Source: Actinomortierella ambigua
Taxonomy: Eukaryota > Mortierellomycota > Mortierellomycetes > Mortierellales > Mortierellaceae
Reading direction: 5' to 3'
Assembly: GCA_016098155.1 (NCBI GenBank)
Contig: JAAAJB010000199.1
Location: 1-54,273, forward strand
Length of the DNA stretch: 54,273 nt
Positions 10,143 to 21,462 of the stretch are shown piece by piece. Positions within the stretch are counted from its first letter, which is position 1. Each line of letters starts with the position of its first letter. Below the pieces are notes generated by a model. The model searched no databases, was not told the origin of the DNA, and saw only the letters and a program-made list of their open reading frames with translations. Both the position numbers and the translations under genes were made by a program.

Positions 10143-13100
10143 ATGGAGGCTGCAGAAGTTGTTGCACGCGAGTCAAACGACTTTTCGGAGGAGCAGACTA
10201 TTGCCGATCATAGAAAGGCCAGGAGTGAGCGTCGCCACTCGTTGGATAAGGGAAAGGCTAAAGCACAAGAGGGACTCGCAAAGCAGGACAGGACTGGCTC
10301 AGAAGGAACTAGCGCGCAAAGCTCAGTCGCTGTTCACCAGGCGCAGGAGGAGCTCACCGCCGATGCTAACAAACTCATGCCTGGATGCTTCCCCGGTGAC
10401 GCGATCGCTGATTCCAAAGTCGACATCACAACCACAGACATGGTCGCCACTACCACCACTGCACCCACCATCGTTGAGCCCAGTCAGGAGGAGAGCACCA
10501 CGTCATCACCCACGTCTGATCACGCCCAACAATCGACTCCAGTGGATACGACGGTGCCTGTAAGCAAGGCACGACCAAGCCTCCTTGACGACGAGGATCC
10601 TATCCCTCTAGTATCCATCGCGGCAAAACCAGAGACAGCCAGCGCCACCGAGACGGTAGATTGGCAAAAGGCGCCCCTCGACTTTGACAACATCTCAGAG
10701 CTCAGTGCCTGCGAGGCCACAGGTCTCGACAAATCAGACTCAGCAGACAAGAAAAGCCAGGACCAAACCCTGGGCCTCGTTGACTTTGACGAACCATCAA
10801 CGGAGCAGGCGCATATTCCAGTCTTATCCCTGACCGATCAGGGCTCCTGGAGCTCGATCTTGCAGCCACAGGGCTCCGACTCTCTCAAAACATCAGCGAC
10901 ATCTGGAGCGGATTTCTTCAAGACAAGTGCTACCTCCACAGGCAGTGGCGCTAGTGACAAACTGGCGGTTGACCCCGCGTCTTTCAACATGGAGGTCTGG
11001 GACAACTTTGACGACCGCAACGCCTACTATGATTTTGCGGTCAAGGCCGAATACGATGAGTCTGAAGAGGAGGAAGGCGAAAAGGAGGCTGGTGATGTAG
11101 ACATGTTCACGGAAGCTCAATCGCGAGCTCAGTCCACCAATCTGCACCAGCACCTCACGGCATCCCAAGGCGGCGATCAGTTCATCGGACGATTTGCGCC
11201 TGCCGTGCGCTCACAGCCAAAGGACGTGCGCAAGGCCTCGATTGTGACAGTCGAGAGCAAGGGACCCGACTATGTGCCTGCCGACCAGTTGTTGGGCATG
11301 TTCCAACAGTCTCGCAAGAGTGCCCTGCCATCCTCCACTACTGCCGACAAATTGCACCCTTCAGCCGAACCTGTGCCCCTCTATCCTTCACTCGCAACCA
11401 TGGCGACCGGACAGCAGTCACAGGAAGGAGCAGGAGTCGGAAGCGCGAAGGAGGGAGCCAAGGAACCCCAGAACCCAATTATCGACAGCGACGCTGATGA
11501 AGAATTGGTACGGCGGTCTAGTGCTGCCGCTACTACCACCACTGCTACACCCGCTGCTGCTGGTAATGAGTCTGGGGTTTCGTCGAAGGGTGCGAGCAAG
11601 ACGTCGTCACAACCAGCTTCGTCGGAGGATGACTCCAACGCAGACCCCTTTGGTCTGAATACCCCCGAAGCCATCGCCCAGCGTCGACAATGGAATAAAA
11701 GGGACCTTGAAAAGAAGGCTTCCTATGGCCTTTCCACGAGCCCGGACGATGCTACCTCGGCCTCACCTGCAGGCTATACCGACACGGATGGTGCTTACGT
11801 CTCGACAGGGTACGATACGGATTCCAGGAAGCCAGTACCTAGCGCCCAGCGCCGGAAAGAACAGGAGGACGTACCACAGCCACGAAGCCCAAGCGGTCAC
11901 GTCCGCCACGCTTGGACCGACCTCCCACCCATTGTCAGCGTCACGGACAGTGAGTTTAGCCACCGGGACCAGCAGCATAGCGACTTGTCCGATTTCTTCC
12001 CCACAGGCTCGTTGGGTGGTGCCATAGCCTCTACCACCAAAGGATCGACAGCCGCATCTCAGGAGCCAGGTCGCACCAAATTGTATCCTCCTGCGCCCGT
12101 GGAGCCATGGGGGCCACCCCAACCCGATCAAGAATCAGCAGGATTGCGTCATCGTTCGTCCACACATGACAGCTCGGCCTCGCCTGTAGGCCCGATCACA
12201 AGTGACCCACCGCTGACATTCCTGAGATCGACACGAGGCGCCACGGCGAAGCCAACGAGCAGCGCTAGTGCCAGCGGCGCTCTTCTCGGAGAACTGCCCG
12301 CCACGATGCTTGGTGAGAAGCTCAATTCCGGTGGAGCAGCATCCCCTAAAGCCAAGGCCTCAAAGACGTTGACATTGCCAGCCAACCCCAAGGATGCTCC
12401 TGTCCTGCGTGGCCAATATGAGTTGCCGTCAATGAAGGAGGTTCAGCAGTGGAACACCGCCCATGGTCTGGGGCCTTATGCCTTCCGACGGCTGGCCCTG
12501 AACGTGGGTGGACTGATGGTGTCGTCGTGGGTGTGGCGGAGGGCGGTGGTGGTGAACATGGCCCAGAAGCTTGCATCGATGATCGGGTACGATCCCCTCT
12601 ACTGGCTGCACTGGGGGCTGTGGATTGTCTTTTGGATCAACATTGGCGATGCGCTCTGGCGCTACAGCAAGGCGTCCAACAAGTTTGAGAAGCTGCCGCT
12701 GACAGCCGAGCAGCGTCTCCGTCTCGGACTGGACCCGAGCGGGTCGTCCGTTCCCGGTGCAGTCCCCGTCTTTCAAAATTCGACCTCGAGCAAGATTGAT
12801 CTGTTGGCTGTCCCGCTCCGGAGCACCTATGTCGCGCCGTCGACCCAGCGTGCGACCGGCGCAAAGTTGCACGCACCGCTGGGCAAGTCGCTCAACGCTG
12901 CTGCTGCGCCTGCGTCCGTGATCTGGTCAAAGTCCATGTCCAAGTCGCTGCAGCCGATACCGCAGGTGCACACGAAGCGTGAGCTGCAGTCGCTGATCAA
13001 GACAGTCGAGTCGCGGGAAGGCGCCGACAACGAGTGGAGGATGGCCGAGGCCGCCGCTGTGGAGGCCAACAAGCGCGCAACCACTTTTGCATTGGGCGTG

Positions 13101-14644
13101 AGCGATCGCTTGGGTGGGCCCTTGGCCTTTGGCGTTGGAGCTGCTGCAGGCGCTGGTACGGGCACTGGCGGTGCCGACGCTGCTGGTCGTAAGCCCGACG
13201 CTAGACTGGGTTTGTCCGTGAGCCGGTATCAGCCTGCTTTGCGGACAACGCTGTCCAAGGACCGTATCTCCAAGACGGAGCTCCAGATGGATGGTCTTCC
13301 AGTGTGGACTCCGGCCAAGGTGCTCAAGACACTGAAAGTTAGCGAGGCACAGCTTGATCGCTGGGTTCTTCGCATGCGGAAGGTATGGAAAGTGAATGAC
13401 CGATTGTTTCGTTTTACTTTATTTGGCCTATTGTCGAAGAGTCTTTGTTAGCATTTGTTGACTTTCTTTTTTTTTTGTCCAAATATTTGATCACTAGTGG
13501 CTTTGGACAAAGGTGGTGAGCCCTATGTGCGAAGAGATGGAGGCTGTCGACAAGGCGTTTGACAAGGCCGGTTTTGGATACCTGGATTGCAAGTCTGCAA
13601 CCATGTTTACCACCTCGACAATTGTCCCTCAGAAGAACGCCGCCGACGGAAGTGCTACTGGAGGTGCGGCCGGAGCAGCAGGAGCAGCAACTGCTGGTGC
13701 TGCCGGCGCAGGTGCCTCAACGGCATCGAACCCACTTGGATGGGGTGCCGCCGCGGCCACCGCACCCCAGTTGCCTAGCGCTTTCGCCGGTCCTATCCAA
13801 CCTGCTTTGCCTTCTACGCCGACCTCTCTCAAAGACCTGAATGATCGCTGGGGCAACGTAAGTATTGTTGCTACACGGGTTGTCAAAACGCGTGAAAGGT
13901 GTATTCTCTTGTTTGTTTGTTTGTTTGTTTGTTTGTTTGTTTTCTTTTCTTTTTTTTCGGATGGATTTCTAATATGTTGAGTATTTCGTACTAATTTTTA
14001 GGATGAGATGGTGAGGCGCCGCATGGTTCTGGAGGCGTACCTCGCTGTTCCAGGAGTCACCAACCGGAAATATGTTGTTGAACGCATCCAAGGTATGAGG
14101 CAATGCTGTTGGCCCGAGGGGAAAAATGAAGGCATACACCATGGTATCGTATCGTACTCATGATCCCTCGGCCCCTTTTTTGGTTATTTTTTTTTTCATG
14201 CTAGCATTCGGCGCATTGCTGAGCCAATTCAAGTGGGACTCTGAGGGTGTGCGCTGGGACAATGGACGTAAGGGATGGACGCCTGACCTGCCGACGGACT
14301 CTCAGATCTTGATGCACCTGTTTGCGACGTTTTTGGATCTGGCGATGCCAGCGCAGCCGCTGGATGGATATGGCCGGTTCCCGTTCTCGTACAAGCATCT
14401 TGTATCGGTAGATGTCAAGCCGGATCCCAATGTAGCGATCCAGATCAAGCAGTCGGCCAAGAACCCGCCATGCTACCATTTGGTAGTCAATGGCAACGTT
14501 TGGGAGATTGTGCCCAAGCGGATGAACATTTGGTACACACTGGTGCTGTTCATCTATGTCGTGATGAAGGAGTCTGGTGGCTATCTCGGCCAGACACACT
14601 TTGGATCCCGTGCTCTGGGCCTGGACAGCGTTGTCGAAGGCTAA
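10143..14644 (+). CDS. TMEM209 / cytochrome b561 N-terminal-domain family membrane protein
   Basis: Joined exons 10143-13382, 13498-13857, 14002-14092 and 14205-14644 give 1376 residues with matching phases. The C-terminal half resembles TMEM209 (PF09786), an inner nuclear membrane/nucleoporin-associated protein in animals. It has two hydrophobic segments near residues 770-840 (around GGLMVSSWVW and WLHWGLWIVFWINIGD), then LTAEQRLRLGLDP. The last exon carries the family's end block: FKWDSEGVRWDNG, GWTPDLPTDSQILMHLF, NPPCYHLVVNGNVWEI and a final hydrophobic stretch ending in KESGGYLGQ. Human TMEM209 is about 560 residues. The excess here is a ~750-residue N-terminus rich in Ser, Thr, Ala, Glu and Asp with no domain I recognise, plus an Ala/Gly-rich stretch in exon 2. 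It probably acts at the nuclear envelope. The name rests on the C-terminal blocks, which are distinctive. Confidence 0.85.
13910..13941 (+). repeat. (GTTT)8 microsatellite
   Basis: Eight GTTT units followed by a T-rich run, inside the second coding-region intron (13858-14001) of the TMEM209-like gene. Confidence 0.95.
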
Positions 14645-15210
14645 TTCGATAATGTATTGGCTCACATTGTTTGTTTTTCTGTCCTCCCCTCTTACTCTCG
14701 CACTCCACCCTTGATTTTTGCCGTAATAAACGCCACTTTTTTTTTCTTTTTTTGCGCATGTAAGGGAGTAGTAACTCAACTCGTTGTACCACTGCAGCTG
14801 CGTTGGTGCATCCCGAGGGGAAAGAGGAGGATAAGCACAGCCAACAGGTCCTGAATGACTCGTCAATGAAACAAACAAGCCGCAGTTCTGGCGCCTGCAT
14901 ACAATTTGATTTGGAGTAATGGGCTTTCTGAATCAACTGCGCCTCACCCTCATCCCCTCCCGCCAATTTTTTCTTGGGGGGGGGGAGGGGAGGGGAGAAG
15001 GGGAGGGGAGAAGGGGAGAGGGGATCGTAATGCTCTCCGCCCTCCTCTTTTTTAATTTTAAAAGGAAATTTCATTCATGCATTTGCAATTCACTCTCAGA
15101 CAACTCCATCAGACCTTCGTGGCAGGATACTCTTGACCCTTACCCAAACACCAAGCTTTCCCTGCACAACAAAAAAAAAGACCTCTCCACAAAACTAAAA
15201 GGAAGAAAAC
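14645..15210 (+). promoter_or_regulatory. TMEM209-like 3' end and TRL1 upstream region
   Basis: An AATAAA at 14725-14730 lies 80 nt past the TMEM209-like stop and is a likely polyadenylation signal. The rest is the upstream region of TRL1, holding the G-rich tract at 14976-15023 and A9 just before the start codon. Several ATGs (14918, 15030, 15077) lie upstream of the annotated TRL1 start; none has an in-frame link to the ligase. The TRL1 transcription start cannot be placed by eye. Confidence 0.5.
14976..15023 (+). promoter_or_regulatory. G-quadruplex-forming G tract upstream of TRL1
   Basis: A run of ten G, then further runs of four G separated by A, AGAA or AGA: at least seven G-runs of four or more in 48 bases on the coding strand. 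This comfortably fits the G-quadruplex pattern. It lies about 190 bp before the TRL1 ATG and could act at the DNA level or, if transcribed, in the mRNA leader. Confidence 0.75.
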
Positions 15211-18200
15211 ATGGTCATCGCCACCAATCCCGCGACCAAGGACACGACCGAGGCGGAAGAGCTTATTTCGACACTGTGGCGCTACGCGGCTGAGCAGAGG
15301 CGACCTGGTGAGAACAAGAAGAGCCGAGACCGCCGTCGCCAGCGACCTCTCGTCCAACCGAATGATTTTGGCATTGTCTGCACTGTTGGTACAACCATGG
15401 ATCCAAAGGACAAGAAGGTGATCCAGAAGAAGCGCGTCCTCAATCTTACTTCGTGGAAGATGAACGAGTATGAGTATGCCAAGGGATCGCTCCCCACCTT
15501 GGCTCGCGGACTGTTCACATACAGCGAGCATGATCCTGTTGAGGACGACCTGGAAGACGAGGTGGAGGATGATGACTATGTGCACATCAGCAAGACGCAG
15601 GACCTGGCCGCCGATGGCGACGAACAAGAGGGGGAGGGCAGTGGGGGTAAGAGCGAGCAAGGCGGTGATGGGCAAGAACAGGACAGCGTCGCCAGCAAGG
15701 TGGATTATGTGGAGCGGAGCAAGAACGGACGTATCCTTATCCGTGGCTACAACAAGTTTTTCAATCTCGAGGAGGTCAAGGAATCTCAGCTGGCATGGAT
15801 CAAGGAGCATACGCGTGGGCCTTATGAGGTGACACTCAAAGAGAACGGATGTATCATCTTCATGGCCGGCTTGCCTCCTGGCTACTTTGATGAGCAGGAC
15901 TCTTCAGCTGGCTGCATCGTCTCATCCAAGCACTTTCTGGGCTCCCTCGGCGACAAGACGGGCAAAGCAGGAACCATCGCGCACTCCGACAAGGGGCGTG
16001 AGTGGTTGAACAAATGTTTGACGACCAAGGGCAAGACCTTGTACGATTTTGGGCGGTGGCTGTGGAAGCACCAAATCACTGCCGTTGCGGAGGTAATATT
16101 TCTTTCCCAATCTTGCGCTGGTTTGCTGAGGACGGATAATGCTCGAGGGGAACCAGTTTACTGACATGTGATTGAACATGGGCATGGTTACGATAGCTTT
16201 GCGATGATAGCTTCGAAGAGCACGTTCTGGAATACTCGCCAGAGCGATCAGGTCTGTACCTTCACGGCCTGAATTGCAACACACCAGACTTCAAAACGTG
16301 GGCAAGCCAGGATGTCTACAACGCCGCCGTCGAATGGGGCTTCCACCCGACGCAGTATGTGACGATACACACCGTTGACGAAGTTATCGCCTTCGCTAAT
16401 AAGGTCCGCGACGAAGGAGAGTATGACCATCGTCCCATCGAGGGCTTTGTCGTCCGCTGCAAGGTCCCTTCAAGCGGAGGTGGTGGGCAGAGCAGCACCA
16501 TGTCATCGGATTCGGACCACTTCTTCAAGATCAAATATGATGAGCCCTACCTCATGTACCGCGAGTGGCGTGAGATCACCAAGCACCTGTGGACACGCCG
16601 CCTCCGCGAAGAGAAGGACAAGGCGGACAAGAAGAAGAAGAACAAGAGTGCAGATGACACCAATGAAGATACCACCCCAACAACCACGCCTGCAGCAGAG
16701 AGCTGGGTCCGCATGAAATACCCGTTGACCAGAGCCTACGTCCAGTTTGTGACTCGGCTGATGTCGGAGAAGCCCGAGCTCTTCGCCGGATACAACAAGA
16801 ATCAAGGAATTATTGCCATTCGTGACATGTTTCTTCAGCACTGGGAGGCTCAGTCTCAGACCAAGCAGGATGCTCCTCAGGGCGATGTCTCGGCTTTGAA
16901 CGATGGCAGTGCGTCAGCCGGTGCAGCTAGCGGAGCTTCTGTGGCCCAGGGTGATTTCGACCGCACATTGATCGTACCGATCGCGACGATTGGATGCGGC
17001 AAGACCACAACCAGCGTCGCGCTTGCCGAGCTCTTTGGCTGGGCACATGTGTCGAGCGACGACTTTAACCACTTTCGCAAAAACTCTGGACAGCGGTTCA
17101 TGAAGGAGGTCGTTCACCAGTTGTGCACCAACGATGTGGTGATCGCAGATCGCAACAACCACCTATTCATGCATCGTGAGAGGTTGCTGCAGACCGTACG
17201 CGAGACGTGGCCCAAGACGCGGTTCGTGGCCCTGTACTGGTCGCATCGGGGCAAGTCCACTTGGCAGATCATCGACGAGGCCGCGGAGCGAGTGCGTCAC
17301 CGTGGCAACAAACACCAGGTCATGACCCCCGATTATTGTCCCGACTACTTGAATGTCATTGAGATCTTTGCGCGGAGCTTCCAGCCCTTGAACCCGCTGA
17401 TCCCACCCGATAATGGGTTCCATCAGGTGATCGAGGTCCAGATCGGTGACAATACACGGTCCGTTGTCCAGCAGGTCATTGATGACCTTGTCGGACGCGT
17501 CAAGGGCGCCAATGCGCTTCCCAAACCCGACAAGATTGACGAAGCCGTGCGGTTCGCCATGGAGGATTGGGTTCCCGATCGCGTCGCCACTGGAGAGGCC
17601 GAGAAGCACCACCAGCAGCAGCAGAAGAGGCAGCAGGAAAAAGAGAAGACGCAGGAAGATGGCAAAGCCAACGAAAAGAATGGCGAGAGGGATGAGAAGG
17701 AGTCAGACGCCGCTTCTTCCGCGGGCTCGGTGGAACCAGGATTGACCAAGAAGAAGAAGGTCAGAGAGCCCAAGTACTACGGGATCGTGATCGACGATGG
17801 CGCGGTGGGTCGAGTCCTGCAGGATGAGTTCCAGTTGACTTTTGACAGGCCAGCCATTGGCAATGGTGATGCTGATGGCACAGGCGTCGCAGTCAAAGGT
17901 AGTTCGTCGTCTCATCCTCCGACCTCCATGCCTACCTCCTCCAGCACCAGCCAAGGGTCGGCCCAAGGCGACCGGAAGAATGACGAATGGCAAGCATGTC
18001 GCAAACATGTTCAAGAGTGGGTCGATCTAGGACGACTCCGGAATGGGCACCATGTGACACTGATTCATTCGAGTATACTCAAATCTGAAGACGAGGCCCT
18101 GAGGCTGCGCGGAAGCCAGCTCTGGAAGGCCTACACGAACGAAATCGCCTCTGCAAAGTCGAATGGTTCAATGCAGGCGTCGAACCTGACAGACGCCATG

Positions 18201-18593
18201 TCATCCTTGTCGCTGAAGGACGAAGGCGGGGCCGGTTCGACACCGACACTGTCGTCAGCGTCTTTGCTGCAGGCCGAACTAGAGGTCGACACACTGGTTT
18301 GGACCGATCGATTGATCGCTATGCCGATCCGTGACTTGCGTCGCGTGTTGCCAGACGGTCAGCCAGGTCAAGCATACGAGACGACTCAAAGGATGCTGCA
18401 CATCACGGTTGCTTTGCGTGACGACTCTGTCAAGCCCGTCGAGTCAAACGCCGTTTTACAAGAGTGGAAGCAGCGTATCAAGAGGAGCGGAGACCGCACA
18501 TGCATGGCCAAGGAGGGTGAGCAGGCCATTTGGTCATACAAATTTGAAAAGCCATACAAAATTCATGGTCGCTTGATGGGTCGGGCATGGTAA
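15211..18593 (+). CDS. TRL1: Fungal tRNA ligase, three-domain (ligase, kinase, phosphodiesterase)
   Basis: Two exons (15211-16092, 16197-18593) give 1092 residues. Fungal Trl1 heals and seals tRNA exons after intron removal and joins HAC1 mRNA in the unfolded-protein response. The adenylyltransferase domain carries the nucleophile motif KENGCIIF (Lys210), then GTIAHSDKGREWLN, IEGFVVRCKV and FFKIKYDEPYLMYREW, as in Trl1 ligases. The kinase domain has the P-loop GCGKT (560-564) and SSDDF. The cyclic phosphodiesterase (2H) domain has both HxT motifs, HVTLIHS (His913) and LHITVAL (His1029). All three active sites look intact. The length exceeds that of yeast Trl1 (827 aa) because of acidic and Gln/Lys-rich linkers, for example residues 125-165 and 760-820. 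The 104-bp intron falls after Ala-Val-Ala-Glu. The start is the first ATG of the frame. Confidence 0.96.
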
Positions 18594-18611
18594 AAAAAAA
18601 AGTATTTATGC

Positions 18612-18617
18612 AATAAA
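18612..18617 (+). terminator. Likely polyadenylation signal of TRL1
   Basis: AATAAA 19 nt past the TRL1 stop. The convergent hydrolase gene ends at 18696, only 102 bp from the TRL1 stop, so the two 3' ends probably overlap. Confidence 0.55.
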
Positions 18618-18695
18618 CGTCTATACAACAAGGGAAAAAAGGGGATGCGGGGGAGGGGGAGGGATAGAAATGAGGGTCGGGTAAACTAAAGGCAT

Positions 18696-20687
18696 TTAGT
18701 CAATCCACTTGAGCTTGCCATCAGGACCCTGCTCAACCTTTCGGGAAAGGACTTCTGCGACCTTTTCGCGGACGCCAATCTTGCCACCAGTCTTCTTGGC
18801 AAAGACCTCAACAACCTCGTCGGTGGTAAGTTGCAAGGGGCCCGAACCCTGAACCTCGCCGCGAACGACCCTGCGAATCTCCTCCTCCGAAGGCAGGCCA
18901 AAGCGAGCATGTGGGTACTCTGTCCAGGTAGTGGTGTTGGTCAGCGTGAGGGGCTTGCTGGGCTGGTTCCGGAAGTAGGCTGACAGCATCGTCTCGCGGT
19001 CGACTCCCTCAATGGTATCTGGCTGCCACTTGGGCTTGTTGGTCTTCTCAACTAGCAGGGCCTTGACACCCTCGACAAAGTCATGATCTTCCAGGAACTG
19101 GCGGCTCAGCTGATGCTCCATCTTGAAGCAGTCGGCAATCTTCAGGTGGCGACCCTCACGCAACTGCTGAAGGGTGACCTTGAGCGATGTTGGCGACATG
19201 CGGCGCATAGTTGCAATCGTCTCCTCAGCAAAGGGAGTCTTTTCCTTCTCCAGAGCTGCCAGAATCTCCTCCACGGTGTTGAAGCGGAAGCAACGGTCGA
19301 TAGCAGCACGGTTGGCCGACAAAGCATACTTGTGGTTGGGCTGAGGCTCGCTCACAAAATCCTCAATCGCCATGTTGATCACCTCGTGACTGTCCGTCTC
19401 CAGTTCCGAAAGGCGATCTTCCAGGGCCGGCAGACGCTCCGATGGCACGTAGTGAGTCGCGAAACCAGCAAAGACGGTGTCGATGCCCGTCAGGCGCTGG
19501 CCTGTCAATCCCAGATAGGTACCCGTCTCTCCATCCAAGCGGGGCAGGAAGAAAGAGCCACCGACGTCAGGGAACAGGCCAATGTTGGTCTCAGGCATAG
19601 CAATAAGAGTCTTTTCAGTGGCAATACGGAAAGGAGCGTGTACCGAGAGACCGACACCACCACCCACTATTAAAATTAACGTTGTTCAAGTAGAAATGGT
19701 GATGTTAGTTAACCGGTGCACCCTTGGACGCTAGCGCTCAGTAGCTTGGCCGCATTCCACAACAGAATAAAGGGACAACAGAATAAAGGGACATTACTAG
19801 TGATGCCATTGAGAATGGCGACAAAGGGGGTCTTGAGGGTGGCGATCATGTGGTTAAGCTGGTACTCCTCGCCAAAGAAGTCCATGGCGACGTCCTTCTG
19901 GCCAGACTGAGCAAGCTCGGCAACGGAGCGAACATCGCCTCCGGCGCAGAAGGCGCGGTCACCTGCGCCTTTGATGACGATCACCTTGCACAGATCGGAT
20001 TTTTCCCACGCCTAACATCAAAATGATACAACGGAAATGTTTTTTTTTTGGTGGGGTTAGATTGAGTTAGGAGAGTAAACATCACACAACACAAGCGAGG
20101 AAAAAAAAGGTTGAGCCGAAACGAAAGGACTAAACAGGCTTTAGAAGCTAGGGGAGGGCATTACCTTCAACTGAGGAGTCATATTGCGGACCATGCTGAG
20201 GTTCAGAGCATTGAGGGCCTTTGGGCGATTCAGGATGAAGGTGCGGCTCGAGAGCTGCTTGCGGTGCAGGACATCAGCCTATGATAGCAAAATCGAGAGA
20301 GGGGAGAGGGGGGGGGGATCAGTCGATCATATACAATATATATTTTGGTGGCGCCATGCGAAAGAAAGGGACAAGGGGCTCCGAGCTTGGCTTACCTCGG
20401 GAGCAGTGGCAGCAGAGGTTGTAGACATCTATTGTGGCGCAGGAATGGTTTCAGAAGGAAGAAGTAAAGGGAGGAAGGGAGGAAGGGAGGAAGGGAGGGT
20501 CAGTCTTTGGGCAAGGCGATAAGTTGGGCTGGGCTGTCAGTTCCTGGCAATGCTAGGTAGACCAATGGAAGTAACATCGTACATTAACGCGAGCACCGAG
20601 CCAGCCCTGCATGACGCGCAGCCGGTTGTTAGCAACAGCGGTGAGAGACTTGGATGGTGTGGCCAGACGGATAGATTGACGCAGCAT
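18696..20687 (-). CDS. HIBCH: 3-hydroxyisobutyryl-CoA hydrolase, mitochondrial
   Basis: Exons on the minus strand: 20687-20583, 20428-20396, 20278-20165, 20011-19798, 19666-18696 (478 aa, phases match). The enzyme hydrolyses 3-hydroxyisobutyryl-CoA in valine breakdown; the yeast counterpart is Ehd3. The crotonase-fold signatures are clear: GAGDRAFCAGGDVRSVAE, the oxyanion loop ILNGITMGGGVGLSVH, and the hydrolase-specific MPETNIGLFPDVGG with its Glu and Asp, followed by FFLPRL. The C-terminal half (LSRQFLEDHDFVEGVKALLV) fits HIBCH rather than enoyl-CoA hydratase. Exon 1 encodes an Arg/Ser-rich, acid-free leader (MLRQSIRLATPSKS) typical of mitochondrial import. Exon 2 is only 11 codons and starts exactly with ATG. 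The exon 1 donor could be six bases upstream. The gene diverges from UBR1 and converges with TRL1. Confidence 0.95.
19761..19792. repeat. Perfect 16-bp tandem duplication next to a splice donor
   Basis: AACAGAATAAAGGGAC occurs twice head to tail in the last intron of the hydrolase gene. Its right end overlaps the sixth base of the GTAATG donor of exon 4 (19797-19792). The copies are identical, which suggests a recent duplication. Confidence 0.95.
20469..20499. repeat. (GGGAGGAA) octamer repeat, about 3.9 copies
   Basis: An uninterrupted octamer repeat in the first intron of the hydrolase gene (20429-20582). On the coding strand it is a C/T tract and may serve as polypyrimidine sequence upstream of the exon 2 acceptor. 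Confidence 0.9.
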
Positions 20688-21462
20688 GGTGCAGAATGTC
20701 GGTGTGTAGGGTGAGGAGGAGGGGAGAGGAGGAAGAGGAAGATTCGGTGTCTGTGTCTGCTTGTCCGACCGGAGTGTGTGGTGGGTTGTGTATGTGTGTG
20801 CCTCGTCTATTGATTCTCTGTCCCCCTCCCAAAGCTCGCGCTCAAAAAGGAAACAGTTTGGCACACAGCCCAAAAAAATTCGGTGATGGAATTGCAACCG
20901 CTTATACGCCAACACTGGACCCATTGGGACACCCCCCACCCAAAAGGGTGCGGAGAAACACTTCTTCGTTCGACCTCCGTTCATTGACTGTTGCCCCTAC
21001 CCACGCGGCGTGCATTGCTCACCCTCCACACCACCACTCTGTCTGGACCCTTGTCGCTTGTTTGCTCCTCCATCACACGCTCTCTTGTACATTTTTTTTC
21101 TTCTTCTCCTCTCTCTCTCTCTCGCCTCTTTTCTCACTCCTCCCCCCTCTCTGACTCCAACTGGACCTACGGCTCTGAGCACGTCTGTGTGTACTTTTTT
21201 TTTTTATATTGTTTCTCCTTCCTATGATCAACGCCCATCATTCATTAAACACTTCTTGAGGTAGACAGAGCTGGGGAGAACACTGCCGCAGCCCATACCA
21301 TCGACATCATCGTTGTCACTTTTGAATCCCGGTCGCCACTTACCCCACCTCTTGCTTCCCTTCCTTCGTACCCTAATGTGCTCGAGGACTCGCTTTTCAC
21401 TCATTCTTACCTATCCCGCCCCTTTATTTTATACCATTGGCCTCTAGCCCATTGCTGTCGGG
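20688..21462. promoter_or_regulatory. Divergent promoter region, hydrolase and UBR1
   Basis: 775 bp separates the two start codons. 21090-21160 is C/T-rich on the + strand (CTCTCTCTCTCTCGCC and neighbours), as expected for a fungal core promoter or leader of UBR1. 20698-20760 is GA-rich on the + strand and so pyrimidine-rich on the hydrolase coding strand. The UBR1 leader probably contains the upstream ORF at 21376-21447. Confidence 0.55.
21376..21447 (+). promoter_or_regulatory. Upstream ORF in the UBR1 leader (23 codons)
   Basis: An ATG at 21376 opens a 23-codon frame that stops with TAG 15 nt before the UBR1 ATG. If the transcript starts upstream of it, ribosomes would meet this frame first. 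It is presumed regulatory only; nothing about the peptide is recognisable. Confidence 0.45.

Noticed and set aside
14201..14878. 225-codon minus-strand frame
   Set aside because: Antisense to the conserved TMEM209 C-terminal exon.
15109..15810. 233-codon minus-strand frame, hydrophobic
   Set aside because: Antisense to TRL1 exon 1; its Leu/Val richness follows from the acidic and Lys codons opposite.
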